A stretch of 64,000 bases of DNA from Acinetobacter baumannii (lineage in GTDB: Bacteria; Pseudomonadota; Gammaproteobacteria; Pseudomonadales; Moraxellaceae): NCBI RefSeq assembly GCF_009759685.1, contig NZ_CP046654.1, positions 1,116,001 to 1,180,000 of the forward strand, given 5' to 3'. This document shows positions 56,893 to 64,000 of the stretch, in pieces. The first letter of the stretch is position 1. Each line of letters starts with the position of its first letter. A program made the position numbers and the translations under genes. The notes under the pieces were generated by a model. That model had not been told where the DNA came from and did no database searches. It saw only the letters and a program-made list of their open reading frames with translations.

Positions 56893-57048
56893 CACGGCAC
56901 AGGGAAGCAGTCAGGATGACGCAAAAGGATAGGACGCCGTAGGAAGATAAAATAAACTTAAGATAAGTTTATTTGCAAGGATGTGACAATGGACGTTGAA
57001 ATGAGACCCGCATGATCAGGATGATTAAATGCGGGTTTTCTCTTTTCT
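56890..57048 (+). ncRNA. Candidate CsrA/RsmA-sequestering small RNA
   Basis: No reading frame covers this stretch. It holds eight GGA triplets in 119 bases (56903, 56914, 56927, 56932, 56942, 56979, 56991, 57019). Two are in CAGGATG, the CsrB repeat sequence. GGA motifs lie in hairpin loops: GTC-AGGAT-GAC (56910-56920) and the terminator loop. The terminator has CCCGCAT (57007-57013) paired with ATGCGGG (57029-57035), then TTTTCTCTTTT. ACGGC (56894) pairs GCCGT (56936), enclosing the first GGA cluster, and a perfect ten-base stem AATAAACTTA/TAAGTTTATT (56951-56973) separates two domains. This is the architecture of RsmX/Y/Z and CsrB/C RNAs. Acinetobacter has GacS/GacA and CsrA, but I know of no described RsmZ homologue at this place. 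Confidence 0.6.
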
Positions 57049-57254
57049 ATCTCTTATTTTTTGCGCTACGTTCTTTTAGTTTTTAATTTATTCTTATTAA
57101 GCTCATTATTACCTTGTCTTATGACAATAACATGACATTCTTTATTGTTTTAATCATTATTTTTCATTTGTTTTAAAAGTATCTGTATAAAGTAGTGCTC
57201 AAATGCATTTTGGGTTAGGCTGTGTGTTCTTTCTTTTTGACATGGTCCGATAAA

Positions 57255-57605
57255 ATGTTAAAAATTTATGGTATTAAAAACTGTAACTCGATGAAAAAAG
57301 CATTTGATGCTTTACAAGCAAAAGGTTTGAGCTACGAATTTCACGATTATAAAAAACAAGGGATCGATGCTGATACTCTAAAAATCTGGCTAAAAGAAAT
57401 TGGACAAGATACGGTGCTCAACAAGAAAGGTACTACGTGGAAAAAACTATCTGAAGAAGAACAAACGCGTGCTTTAAGCAGTGAAGATCATCTTATTGAG
57501 GCGCTAATTGCTCAGCCAAGCTTAATCAAGCGACCAGTTCTACAGACCTCTAAAGGGTTTCTTGTGGGCTTTGATGAAACGGCCTATCAAAACTTAAGCG
57601 CATAA
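57255..57605 (+). CDS. ArsC/Spx-family protein (YffB-like)
   Basis: 116 residues from ATG 57255. A thioredoxin-like fold of the ArsC family: MLKIYGIKNCNSMKKAFDAL with a single Cys at position 10, DYKKQGIDADTLKIWLKEIG, NKKGTTWKKLSEEE, and PSLIKRPVLQTSKGFLVGFDE near the end. This matches YffB-type proteins, which are not true arsenate reductases. The function is unknown, perhaps glutathione-dependent thiol reduction. It is far from any ars genes. Confidence 0.85.
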   Translation: MLKIYGIKNCNSMKKAFDALQAKGLSYEFHDYKKQGIDADTLKIWLKEIGQDTVLNKKGTTWKKLSEEEQTRALSSEDHLIEALIAQPSLIKRPVLQTSKGFLVGFDETAYQNLSA

Positions 57606-57632
57606 AAAAACGAGCCCAATGGCTCGTTTTTT
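57604..57632. terminator. Bidirectional terminator
   Basis: Stem AAAACGAGCC/GGCTCGTTTT with loop CAAT between convergent genes. Confidence 0.85.
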
Positions 57633-57642
57633 ATTTAGGCTT

Positions 57643-58080
57643 TTAGTTCGCACGAATCCAAGTTTGGTTACGGCCCAATGCTGAAACGCCAATATAACCA
57701 CGTAATTTAAGCTTCTTACCGCCCTCAGCCAACTCACCTTTTAATTTGTAAGTTTTGCCAGATTTAGGGTCTAAAATTGTACCGTTTTCATAACTGTTGC
57801 CACCTACATTTTTTAGATTATGTACAATGGTCACACCTTTAAGCGGTTTGTTTTTATACGGACCTTCACATTTTGTACAAGCGTTTTCTTCACCTGGTGT
57901 CAAAATGTTTTGAATGGTTGCAGTTAAGGTTCCATCCTTCTGTTCCGTAAATTTTACTACGGCTTTGGGCTTATTGGTTTGGTCATCAATCGTTTTCCAT
58001 ACCGTTCCGTTTAGTGGGTCAGCCGCATTGGCAAATGCAGCCATACCAACAAGTCCTAAAGCTAAAGCAATCTTTTTCAT
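57643..58080 (-). CDS. DUF2147 secreted protein
   Basis: 145 residues. Signal peptide MKKIALALGLVGMAAFANA, mature start ADPLNGTVWKTIDDQTNKPKAVVKF. The DUF2147 domain (beta-rich, lipocalin-like in appearance) has the motif EENACTKCEGPYKNKPLKGVTIVHNL, with a conserved pair of Cys that probably forms a disulfide, and ends LRGYIGVSALGRNQTWIRAN. Periplasmic or outer membrane-associated; function unknown. Alone on the minus strand with a shared terminator downstream. Confidence 0.88.
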   Translation of the reverse strand: MKKIALALGLVGMAAFANAADPLNGTVWKTIDDQTNKPKAVVKFTEQKDGTLTATIQNILTPGEENACTKCEGPYKNKPLKGVTIVHNLKNVGGNSYENGTILDPKSGKTYKLKGELAEGGKKLKLRGYIGVSALGRNQTWIRAN

Positions 58081-58229
58081 TTTTGTAATATCCTTGGGTC
58101 TTCCAAGACTTCAGTATTCAAAACTCGCAACGATATTGCAATTTTTGAATGTGACTGTTTCGTGTAACCTTGTAACCTTGAAAAATAAAATTTATAGGGA
58201 AACAAGTAATTAACATAAGCGGATACTAT

Positions 58230-59141
58230 ATGAATATACCTAATGTTTTAAAATATTATTTCACAGAAACATTTCTTAAAACAGCAATTCGCAAACCAAG
58301 TCAGTTGAATTTACCTCCAACTGCTCTGCGCCCTATGCTTGAACAACTTTGCCGAGCCTTTCCAAAACAAAAAAATGTAACCGTTCGACCAATCCGTCTG
58401 GCTGGTATTAAGGGTGAAGAAATTAAAGCCCAAGATTCAGCGACCCAGCTTATTTTTCATATTCACGGCGGCGCCTTTTTTTTAGGAAGTTTAAAAACAC
58501 ATCATGCGTTTATGACAGATTTGGCTGCTCGTACCCAAATGCAAATTATTCATGTGGACTATCCACTTGCACCCGAGCATCCATATCCTGAAGCAACTGA
58601 GGCCTTATATGACGTCTATCAATCGTTATTAGTTCAAGGTATCCAGCCTAAAGATATTATTTTATCTGGTGACTCTTGTGGAGCTAATTTAGCTTTGGCA
58701 CTTTGCTTACGTTTAAAAGAACAACCCGAACTTATGCCAAGTGGCCTGATTTTATTGTCACCTTTTCTAGATTTAACCCTAACCAGTGAGTCTTTAAGAT
58801 TTAACCAAAAACATGATGCCCTACTTTCTCTTGAAGCTCTTCAGATCGGTATTCAACATTATATTGGCAATCATATTGCGGCAGACGACCCGCGTGTTTC
58901 ACCTATTTTCGACAACTTAGAAGGTTTACCACCAACATTAGTTCAGGTCGGTTCAAAAGAAATTTTATTAGACGATGCCAAACGTTTTAGAGAGAAAGCT
59001 GAAGAAGCAGGTGTCAAAGTACACTTTAAACTTTACACAGGCATGTGGCATAACTTCCAAATGTTTAATGCTTGGTTCGAAGAAGCAAAACAGGCGATGG
59101 CGGATATTGCTGAGTTTGCTCATGAACTTGATAAGACGTAA
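58230..59141 (+). CDS. Alpha/beta hydrolase, hormone-sensitive-lipase (family IV esterase) type
   Basis: 303 residues. The oxyanion motif HGGAF (79-83) and nucleophile elbow GDSCG with S149 are visible. Further on come the acid residue in ADDPRVSPIFDNLEGLPP and catalytic His in GMWHNFQMF. Usual family members have GDSAG; Cys after the Ser is less common. Predicted to hydrolyse short- to medium-chain esters in the cytoplasm. No signal peptide. No partner genes. Confidence 0.88.
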   Translation: MNIPNVLKYYFTETFLKTAIRKPSQLNLPPTALRPMLEQLCRAFPKQKNVTVRPIRLAGIKGEEIKAQDSATQLIFHIHGGAFFLGSLKTHHAFMTDLAARTQMQIIHVDYPLAPEHPYPEATEALYDVYQSLLVQGIQPKDIILSGDSCGANLALALCLRLKEQPELMPSGLILLSPFLDLTLTSESLRFNQKHDALLSLEALQIGIQHYIGNHIAADDPRVSPIFDNLEGLPPTLVQVGSKEILLDDAKRFREKAEEAGVKVHFKLYTGMWHNFQMFNAWFEEAKQAMADIAEFAHELDKT

Positions 59142-59149
59142 TCAAAATG

Positions 59150-59190
59150 AAGAAGTGACAAATTTAAAATTTGTCACTTCTTCTTATTTT
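59150..59190 (+). terminator. Terminator of the esterase gene
   Basis: Arms of 16 bases (AAGAAGTGACAAATTT 59150-59165 and AAATTTGTCACTTCTT 59167-59182), then CTTATTTTT; an unusually long perfect stem. Confidence 0.75.
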
Positions 59191-59316
59191 TCACAATCCA
59201 AATCATGAGGTTTAATTTATGAATCATGGTATGTTTAGGTTATGAATCCTTCAAACTCTCCCTCTTTAGGATGATCTGACGAAGAGACATCTCTATTTAG
59301 GAGCTCCTTTATTATT

Positions 59317-60510
59317 ATGAAAATTCGTTTAATCACTCGTCCTATAAATAAAATAAAACAGGTGATTCTCGATTTCATCCATCACAATCACATTATTAAC
59401 TGGACCCCATTACAAAAAAGCGCACTAATGCTTACCCTCGCCTGCGCAATGAATTTCAGTTGGATTTTATGGAAAGGCTATATTTTAATTACTCCTAGTG
59501 TTTGGCAATGGGCAAACCTATCTTTAGTTGAATCACAAATCTGGCTGAATTTACTGACCTTATTTTTATTAGCTGTACTCATTATTCCTTGTTATCGCTA
59601 CAAAGACCAAGCTTGGGCGCAAAAAATTGTGCCTTTAATTAGTGTACAAGCCTTTATGTTGATGTTGTGCCACGATGGATATTTAATTGGTAGTATCAGC
59701 CCTGCCACAATGGTGGGTTACGTAGGCACTATTGGCGTAGGTTTGGTTTTATTTGAAAGAAAAATTGTTTATAGCGCTTTTATACCTGCAACTATTATTC
59801 TAGCGGTATGTACATATTTAAGTATGAGCGGTACTGTGCCTTATGCCCCTCTATTTAATTTTAAGGCTATGGAACATGCTCAAACCAATCCATTTTGGCT
59901 AGGAAGTATGCTGTTTTTTATTATGCCCATTTTAGTGGCGTGTTTTATTTTATTTGAAATATTGCTAACCCAATGGCGTCAACGAGAAACCTATATTCAA
60001 CGTTTAAGCCAAATCGACCCGTTAACTAATGTCTTAAATAGACGAAGCTTAAATACCCATCTTGAAGCACTTCATGAGCAACGATTTGATTATGCAGTGA
60101 TACTTCTTGATATCGATCATTTTAAAAAAATTAATGATATATACGGACATCACCAAGGTGATCAGGTTTTGATTGAAATTGCTCGATGTCTTTCTGAAAA
60201 CTTACGTAATGAAGATATTATTGGACGTTTTGGTGGAGAAGAATTTATTTTATTACTTCCTCATACCGATATTATTCAAGCAGAAAAAATTGCTGAACGT
60301 TGCCGACAAGCTTTACAAGAATTGACTATCTTCAATAATCAAAATATCCAAATTCATGTAAGTGCCAGCTTTGGCATCAGCAGTTCTGCTTTTGCAAATG
60401 ACCCCTATCTTGTGATTAGACAAGCCGATCAAGCCCTCTATGCGGTAAAGGCCTCTGGGCGTAATCAAGTACGCACTTTTCACCAACTACCTCAGATCAA
60501 ATCAATTTGA
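59317..60510 (+). CDS. Membrane-bound diguanylate cyclase (GGDEF)
   Basis: 397 residues. The N-terminal half has about six membrane segments (36-215) of a MASE-like sensor type that I do not name further. The GGDEF domain (about 232-390) has the active site GGEEF at 306-310, the metal-binding LLDIDHFKKIND, and an RxxD inhibitory site (RNED 297-300) exactly five residues before GGEEF. Predicted active enzyme making c-di-GMP with product inhibition. No EAL domain. Its 3' end overlaps dsbD by nine bases, in convergent orientation. Confidence 0.92.
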   Translation: MKIRLITRPINKIKQVILDFIHHNHIINWTPLQKSALMLTLACAMNFSWILWKGYILITPSVWQWANLSLVESQIWLNLLTLFLLAVLIIPCYRYKDQAWAQKIVPLISVQAFMLMLCHDGYLIGSISPATMVGYVGTIGVGLVLFERKIVYSAFIPATIILAVCTYLSMSGTVPYAPLFNFKAMEHAQTNPFWLGSMLFFIMPILVACFILFEILLTQWRQRETYIQRLSQIDPLTNVLNRRSLNTHLEALHEQRFDYAVILLDIDHFKKINDIYGHHQGDQVLIEIARCLSENLRNEDIIGRFGGEEFILLLPHTDIIQAEKIAERCRQALQELTIFNNQNIQIHVSASFGISSSAFANDPYLVIRQADQALYAVKASGRNQVRTFHQLPQIKSI

Positions 60511-62316
60511 ATCTTTAACTTTTGATAAGCTTGCCAGTTGTTGTAAAAGCTCTTGCTGACTAAATGCACCTGTTAAACGTAAAGAACGAATTTCTTGCTG
60601 TTGCTTGTTTAAAAAGAGATATGTAGGTGGCCCAAGAATATTCCACTGCTTGAGTAGAGCTTCATGTGATTGATCATAATGGCTCAAATCAAGTTTAATG
60701 AGATAGTAAGGTGCAAGAGCCGTCTGAACCTCAGATGCTTTTAAAATACGATGTTCAATAGGCTGACAAGCCACACACCAATCGGCATAGACATCAACAA
60801 CAATAGCCCGATCAGCAGGAGCTGCTGCTAAAATCTTTTGAAAGTCTGCTGCCGTGGTCGCCACATGCCACTCAGCCATATGCTCAGAATTTTGTAAGCT
60901 ACGATTTTGAATATGTTGATACTGGTTATAAACCACAAATGGCGTTACCAATAAAAGTAGGAGCGCATAAAGCCACTGTAACTGTCCTTTTTTCCAAAAG
61001 AACTGATACAGCGCATAGATAATAAAAGCCAACCCAAGTACAAAACTAAGTGCTTGCATCCCCCAATCTGGTAATAAAGGACGGATGAAATAAAGGCTTA
61101 ACCCCAACATCAGAAAAGCAAAAATCACTTTAATCTGATGCATCCAGTCGCCCGCTTTAGGTAAGAACTTTGCACCTAAAACACTCGCGATGAGTAAAGG
61201 TATTCCCATGCCAAAACCGAGACAGAATAAAAGCAAAGCACCTTGCCATTGGTTCTGGGTTTGAGAAATAAATAATAAAGTTCCAGCCAAAGGCGCAGTC
61301 ATGCATGGGCCAACCAAGAGCGCAGAAACCACGCCCATAACGCCTGCACCAACTAAAGTGCCGCCTTGTTGCATAGACTGAATACGATCAAGGCGATTTA
61401 ACCAAGTTTGCGGTAACCGAAGCTCAAAAAGCCCAAACAGATTTAGCGCAAAAATCACAAACAACACACTAAACGCAATAAGAGTAGCAGGCTGTTGTAG
61501 CCAGCGTTGGAAATTTAAACCCGCTGAAGAAGCAATCAAGCCTAGACCTGCATAGACCAATGCCATACTACACACAAAAGTAAGTGCAATCGTCCAAGCT
61601 TTTAAACCTTTGTGATCTCGGATAATTAATGAAGTTAAAATCGGCAGCATTGGTAAAGAACATGGCGTAAATGCAAGCAGCATGCCTAAACCTAAAAATA
61701 ATAAAACACCATACCAAAGCGAGTGTTCAATTAACTTTGCTGACCAAACCTGATCTTGGGCAATCTCTGGAGCAGCTCCTTCTGCTTGAGTAGCTGAACT
61801 CTGATTCTCTAAAGACTCCGTAGAGCTTGATGCTTGGGTATTTGCCAAATCTAATAAGCGTTTTGGTGCTGCACTAGCCTGATTTTGCAGACCGACCAGA
61901 CCATCTGCGTCAGTTTGAAACTCAATAGTTTGTGGAGGATAACAAATACGGTCTTTGGCACAGCCTTGCCAAGTTACAGTGTAGTGCTCTGAAGGCTTGG
62001 TTTTAATCTGGAAGTTGACTTGATGGTAATAAACTTGGCTTTGGCCATAGTTCTCATCATATTGAGAAACCGCTTTAGGCAATTTTAAAGTTAAAGGCTG
62101 ATTGCCCTGTTGTACGGTAAATTTATGTTGATATAAATAATAATTCGGCTGAATCTGCCACGATAACTTTGCGGTATGCGATTGTGGCGATTCAACCGAA
62201 AATGAAAAAGCCTGTTCGGGTGACAATAACTTATCTTCTGCAAAGACAAACTGACTCAATACAAAAGTAGCGGCTACTAGAAAATAAATAATTCCCTGAG
62301 AAATAAGCTTTTTCAT
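60502..62316 (-). CDS. dsbD: Thiol:disulfide interchange protein DsbD
   Basis: 604 residues from ATG 62316. The signal-like N-terminus is followed by an alpha (nDsbD) domain with the cysteine pair in WQGCAKDRICYPP. The transmembrane beta domain (about 205-455) has FTPCSLPMLPILTSL and VGPCMTAPLAGTLLF, whose two Cys shuttle electrons. The periplasmic thioredoxin domain has CVAC in DVYADWCVACQPIEH. DsbD carries reducing power from cytoplasmic thioredoxin to DsbC/DsbE. No clear ribosome site precedes the start, but 62334 (TTG) is less likely. It lies 28 bases after the outer membrane protein gene, so they may be co-transcribed. Confidence 0.95.
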   Translation of the reverse strand: MKKLISQGIIYFLVAATFVLSQFVFAEDKLLSPEQAFSFSVESPQSHTAKLSWQIQPNYYLYQHKFTVQQGNQPLTLKLPKAVSQYDENYGQSQVYYHQVNFQIKTKPSEHYTVTWQGCAKDRICYPPQTIEFQTDADGLVGLQNQASAAPKRLLDLANTQASSSTESLENQSSATQAEGAAPEIAQDQVWSAKLIEHSLWYGVLLFLGLGMLLAFTPCSLPMLPILTSLIIRDHKGLKAWTIALTFVCSMALVYAGLGLIASSAGLNFQRWLQQPATLIAFSVLFVIFALNLFGLFELRLPQTWLNRLDRIQSMQQGGTLVGAGVMGVVSALLVGPCMTAPLAGTLLFISQTQNQWQGALLLFCLGFGMGIPLLIASVLGAKFLPKAGDWMHQIKVIFAFLMLGLSLYFIRPLLPDWGMQALSFVLGLAFIIYALYQFFWKKGQLQWLYALLLLLVTPFVVYNQYQHIQNRSLQNSEHMAEWHVATTAADFQKILAAAPADRAIVVDVYADWCVACQPIEHRILKASEVQTALAPYYLIKLDLSHYDQSHEALLKQWNILGPPTYLFLNKQQQEIRSLRLTGAFSQQELLQQLASLSKVKDSN

Positions 62317-62344
62317 CAATAATAATGAGTTCAAGTTAGTCTGA

Positions 62345-63112
62345 TCAGAATAAGAATGCCATGCCTAAGCCACCTTTGTAGCTCTTATCTTGACCTTCTA
62401 AGTCCACACCAATATTTGCATCAAGTTGAGTGCGGTTATTTACTGCGTAAACTAAACCTGTTCCTAAACCATATTGGTAGTCTTGGCTTTCAGCTTTACG
62501 ATAAACAAATTCAGAATATCCTGAGAGTTTGCCCGCAATCTTATAATTGATAGTTGGAATTGCAGTCACTGCCCAGTTACTGTTTTGTACTTCATAACGC
62601 ATGGTAATAGAAGTATCCAACAAATCATTATATTTATAAGCTACTGCTGAACTTAAACTATATATATCGTCATGGGCAGTAAACTCATCATTACCTGTTG
62701 CAATAACAGCTTCAGCCAATACAGCCATTGTTAAATTTTCATCATTTAAATCAATCGCTTTTTTTAAGCCGATGCTTACATCGCCAAAACCTGAGTTATC
62801 CGTTTTTTTACCAGCACGTTTAGTTTGAGTCCATGCCGGACCTTGCCAGCCTAATTGCAATTCCAAACCATCAGCTAAACCTGTACGGAATAACATATCC
62901 TCATTTACAGTAACTGTTTTTTCTTTAACGCCATCAACAGTTGTCTCTGTATAGGTTGCACTTGGTAAGCCTTGTTCCCATGCTAATTTACCAACTGGCG
63001 TAATGCCTGTTCCAAAGCCTGAACCCGGACGATCAAACGAGAACTCTGCGGCAAAAGTACTTCCTGCAGCAACAGCGGTCAGAGCAAAAGTTAAAATTTG
63101 AAATGTTCTCAT
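62345..63112 (-). CDS. Outer membrane beta-barrel protein, Phenol_MetA_deg-like (PF13557)
   Basis: 255 residues from ATG 63112. The signal peptide MRTFQILTFALTAVAAGSTFAA is followed by EFSFDRPGSGFGTGITPVGKLAWEQGLP. The barrel has regular alternating strands (GLELQLGWQGPAWTQTK, GFGDVSIGLKKAI, and YSLSSAVAYKYNDLLDTSITMRYE), ending in GLGMAFLF with a C-terminal Phe. This looks like the transporter-annotated PF13557 family of small outer membrane barrels; the substrate is unknown. It lies between an ankyrin gene and dsbD. Confidence 0.75.
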   Translation of the reverse strand: MRTFQILTFALTAVAAGSTFAAEFSFDRPGSGFGTGITPVGKLAWEQGLPSATYTETTVDGVKEKTVTVNEDMLFRTGLADGLELQLGWQGPAWTQTKRAGKKTDNSGFGDVSIGLKKAIDLNDENLTMAVLAEAVIATGNDEFTAHDDIYSLSSAVAYKYNDLLDTSITMRYEVQNSNWAVTAIPTINYKIAGKLSGYSEFVYRKAESQDYQYGLGTGLVYAVNNRTQLDANIGVDLEGQDKSYKGGLGMAFLF

Positions 63113-63124
63113 TCTATTATCCAA

Positions 63125-63670
63125 TCAAGTAGTTAATTCTTTTGACATTTTTGCTCCGTGACGGCGCAATAACTCTAGTGTTTCACGCTCTTCTTGAAGC
63201 GCTTCTGACCAATCTATTTCATCAAAATCACAATCAAAGAACAACTGACTGATTGAAGATAAAATGGTGAGTCCTTCTTCATCACGTGTGTTTGGATCAA
63301 CTTTTTCATCTAGCAAGCGCTGAACTGCTGGTGCACATGCCGAACTTGCTGCATCCCATAGTGGACCATAAAACTCTTCTGCATCCCAAAGATGAACATT
63401 TGCCTTTGCCTGAATGAGGGCTTCAAGAATATCGAGATAAACTTGCAGGGCTTGCTGTTTTTCTTCTTGTGATAATGGAGTCCCCGCTTCATACGCTTCA
63501 GAGACGTCTTCCCACCATTTAAAAATTCCATCACAAATAATGGACACTGGCGGTCCTTGTTCCGGATCAATGAAATTCGGATCAAGACCCTCAGCAAGTA
63601 ATTTTTGTACTTGCGCGAGTTCTAATTCTTCTATGGCTTTAATTAAAGCCTGCTGTTGGGTGGTTAACAT
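63125..63670 (-). CDS. Ankyrin-repeat protein
   Basis: 181 residues from ATG 63670, which has GAGAG six bases upstream. Ankyrin units are recognisable: LIKAIEELELAQVQKLLAEGLDPNFIDPEQGPP near the N-terminus, AKANVHLWDAEEFYGPLWDAASSACAPAVQRLLDEKVDPNTRDEEGLTIL, and LELLRRHGAKMSKE at the end. The N-terminal repeat and the second unit each have the A-x-x-L-L-D/N-P-N pattern. Acidic and cytoplasmic, a protein-binding scaffold of unknown partner. Twelve bases before the outer membrane protein start. Confidence 0.8.
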   Translation of the reverse strand: MLTTQQQALIKAIEELELAQVQKLLAEGLDPNFIDPEQGPPVSIICDGIFKWWEDVSEAYEAGTPLSQEEKQQALQVYLDILEALIQAKANVHLWDAEEFYGPLWDAASSACAPAVQRLLDEKVDPNTRDEEGLTILSSISQLFFDCDFDEIDWSEALQEERETLELLRRHGAKMSKELTT

Positions 63671-63796
63671 GACCATCTCTCAAAAATATATTAGCGCTAT
63701 TATGCCTAATCTCTACTGAAGATTTTAGAGGTCAACGCTATTGCATTGCAAACCTAAAGTTGTGAAGAGTTTTTATTGGTCTTTTTACGTCTTCAT

Positions 63797-63820
63797 AAAA
63801 AAAGCCCCGAAGGGCTTTTT
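63797..63820 (-). terminator. Terminator of the HPF/RaiA-like gene
   Basis: Stem AAAAAGCCC/GGGCTTTTT just beyond the minus-strand stop at 63829. Confidence 0.75.
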
Positions 63821-63828
63821 AGTGTTTT

Positions 63829-64000
63829 TTAAACTTCATCATCAATGAATTCTGGTTGACCACCTCTCGGGTGTTCTTTTTTCTCAAAGGTATGTTCAAG
63901 GCTACGTTTTAGCTTTTCAATCGCGCCATGAATTGAAGCGTCAATATTTCCTGCTTTATGGTGCACTGCAACTGGTTTTAAGCCAGAAGGACGTGCTTCG
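63829..64000 (-). CDS. HPF/RaiA-like ribosome-associated protein, C-terminal part
   Basis: The frame is open from the right edge to a TAA at 63829-63831 and encodes the last 56 residues: EARPSGLKPVAVHHKAGNID, then ASIHGAIEKLKRSLEHTF and a charged tail ending PEFIDDEV. The VAVHHKAGNIDASIHGAIEKL stretch looks like the C-terminal half of the small ribosome hibernation fold (YfiA/HPF). The N-terminal half is outside the window, so this is tentative. Confidence 0.6.
   Translation of the reverse strand, partial: EARPSGLKPVAVHHKAGNIDASIHGAIEKLKRSLEHTFEKKEHPRGGQPEFIDDEV

Overview
The window is a chromosomal segment of an Acinetobacter, most likely of the calcoaceticus-baumannii complex. The reasons are the AT-rich codon use, an Omp33-36-type porin, a split dcw cluster ending in ftsZ followed by lpxC, and DciA (the DUF721 helicase loader) beside lpxC. 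I cannot settle the species from sequence alone. I see no insertion sequence, prophage, CRISPR array, rRNA or tRNA. It reads as core chromosome with a few accessory functions.

Layout. Positions 1-2.5 kb: the N-terminal part of a membrane protein that runs off the left edge, a 990-base non-coding stretch with two candidate small RNAs on opposite strands, and the Omp33-36 porin. 2.5-5.4 kb: a BetT-like BCCT transporter and a small ion-channel-like protein. 5.5-18.5 kb: an acetate module, with actP and its DUF485 partner divergent from a CrbS/MxtR-type hybrid sensor kinase, an unrecognised gene, the CrbR/ErdR-type regulator, and acs. A dimethyl-sulfone desulfonation pair (msuE-sfnG), an Lrp-type regulator and an isochorismatase-family hydrolase lie inside this stretch. 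18.8-22.5 kb: a frameshifted DUF805 gene, an MscS channel, rsmE and waaA. 22.6-31.8 kb: an arsR-nemA operon, prfB with its programmed +1 frameshift, a second Omp33-like porin, recJ-pdxH-glmM and guaB. 32-36.8 kb: a YkgJ-type cysteine cluster protein, an ODP-type metallo-hydrolase, a TonB receptor with an upstream Fur-like site, and a GDT1/UPF0016 manganese exporter behind a yybP-ykoY riboswitch. 36.9-41.6 kb: aceE-aceF. 41.9-51.3 kb: an M23 peptidase, dciA, lpxC, ftsZ, ftsA, ftsQ, ddl, murC and murG. 51.5-64 kb: gshB, DUF1737, a second Fur-linked TonB receptor, pyrE and a divergent exonuclease III, a GGA-rich candidate small RNA, an ArsC-like protein, DUF2147, an esterase, a diguanylate cyclase, dsbD, an outer membrane protein, an ankyrin protein and the end of an HPF/RaiA-like gene.

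Working together. The acetate genes form one physiological unit: uptake (ActP), activation (Acs) and the two-component system known from relatives to control both. A palindromic motif with core GACTTT(A/G)GTC occurs upstream of actP/crbS, of acs and of the unrecognised gene at 11639, always about 75-130 bases before the start codon. It is a good candidate for the regulator's binding site and would place the unknown gene in the acetate regulon. The murG-to-lpxC stretch supplies septal peptidoglycan precursors, division proteins and the first committed step of lipid A.

The observations I rate highest are the GGA-rich small RNA candidate at about 56890-57048, which looks like a CsrA/RsmA-sequestering RNA, and the shared acetate motif. 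After them come the two small RNA candidates upstream of omp33, the manganese riboswitch with its odd ribosome-site hairpin, and the operator candidates in front of arsR-nemA.
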